Source of the DNA: Njordibacter sp028825405
GTDB lineage: Bacteria > Pseudomonadota > Gammaproteobacteria > Pseudomonadales > Balneatricaceae
Length of the DNA stretch: 64,000 nt
Direction: 5' to 3'
NCBI RefSeq assembly: GCF_047730065.1
Contig: NZ_CP159829.1
Location: 2,542,001 to 2,606,000, forward strand
A model generated the notes under the pieces. It worked only from the letters and a program-made list of their open reading frames with translations, was not told the DNA's origin and made no database searches. Position numbers and translations under genes: made by a program. Positions 63,611 through 64,000 of the stretch are shown here, in pieces (positions within the stretch are counted from its first letter, which is position 1; the number at the start of each line of letters is the position of its first letter).

Positions 63611-64000
63611 ATCAATATACGACAGCTAATGGTGCCACTTACCTGTTTAAGCTTGCCTAAAGCGAGTTCTGAGCAACTGGCATCGACATCAATCACCACA
63701 TAGCCCACTTTTTCATTCGTGTTCAAATACTGGCCAGAAATGTTAATACTATTTTCAGAAAACACATTGTTAATTTGCGACAATACACCCGGCATGTTGT
63801 CATGAATGTGTAATAACCGGTGGGTATTTTCATGACTGGGTAATGACACTTCTGGAAAGTTAACGGCAGAAAGTGAAGTGCCATTATCACAGTAGCGAAT
63901 CAGTTTATCAGCAACTTCGACCCCTATATTGACTTGAGCTTCAACCGTTGAACCTCCAATGTGAGGCGTTAATATGACATTATCAAGACCCCTTAACGGA
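63607..64000 (-). CDS. serA: D-3-phosphoglycerate dehydrogenase SerA, C-terminal part
   Basis: The frame enters from the right edge with LRGLDNVILTPHIGGST, the end of the catalytic domain with the conserved His, then AVNFPEVSLPSHE and a C-terminal ACT domain (LLHIHDNMPGVLSQINNVF; GYVVIDVDASCSE). SerA starts serine synthesis and the ACT domain mediates serine feedback inhibition. About 130 C-terminal codons are in the window; nothing suggests disruption. Confidence 0.95.
   Translation of the reverse strand, partial: PLRGLDNVILTPHIGGSTVEAQVNIGVEVADKLIRYCDNGTSLSAVNFPEVSLPSHENTHRLLHIHDNMPGVLSQINNVFSENSINISGQYLNTNEKVGYVVIDVDASCSELALGKLKQVSGTISCRILI

Overview
The window is an ordinary stretch of a moderate-GC gammaproteobacterial chromosome with a mosaic, partly decayed accessory patch at its left end. 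The housekeeping genes follow Pseudomonas-type gene order: lepA-lepB-rnc-era-recO-pdxJ-acpS; cysM-rlmD-relA-mazG; ilvD...folA-thyA-lgt-TSUP-NRDE-ptsP-rppH-HAD; gcvH-ubiI/ubiH-pepP-UPF0149-TIGR02449-zapA-6S RNA; ilvA-rpiA-serA. A marine, Pseudomonas/Oceanospirillales-like bacterium is the best guess. No tRNA or rRNA gene was seen, so the taxon rests on gene order and protein families only.

Bases 1-2780 are the accessory patch. A gene of at least 261 codons runs off the left edge. Its upstream region holds a 25-bp direct repeat and six CTTAAG palindromes. Further right are fragments of unrelated genes: a tyrosine-recombinase C-terminus, a DUF4214 domain, an unidentified open frame and the first 32 codons of a dead metK. 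Two copies of an imperfect ~88-bp element lie among them. The two copies differ almost only by transitions, and the changes preserve a predicted hairpin, including one compensated base pair. This is the least explained item in the window.

Bases 2782-10523 carry adenosine kinase, two exported proteins of unknown role (one an outer-membrane barrel), an Asp/Glu-racemase-family enzyme, a membrane-anchored cold-shock protein, slyX, rsmJ, uppP, tsaB and adk. Bases 10780-22627 form a long minus-strand array from lepA to mazG, covering signal peptidase, RNase III, Era, RecO, PdxJ, AcpS, cysteine synthase, rRNA methylation and the stringent response. Bases 22820-32223 carry a Spy-like periplasmic protein, parE, cpdA, nudF, hemY, thiamine-type ABC genes thiQ/thiP without thiB, and waaA. 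Bases 32290-36543 form a lipopolysaccharide and envelope cluster: a glycosyltransferase, dgkA, msbA and an LpxL-like acyltransferase. Bases 36573-47268 carry glnE, an orphan histidine kinase, argA, ilvD, folA-thyA, lgt and a TSUP permease. Bases 47348-58650 carry an NRDE protein, ptsP, rppH, a HAD phosphatase, rlmI, an isolated gcvH, two ubiquinone hydroxylases, pepP, a UPF0149 protein and the cell-division pair TIGR02449/zapA. 6S RNA follows zapA as expected, but the usual next gene, fau, is replaced by a CpxRA-like two-component pair. The window ends with ilvA, rpiA and the C-terminal part of serA.

Apart from the left patch, the genes look intact. Short tandem arrays with unit lengths 15, 9 and 13 bp recur in the intergenic spaces after slyX, before relA and at the lepA stop codon.
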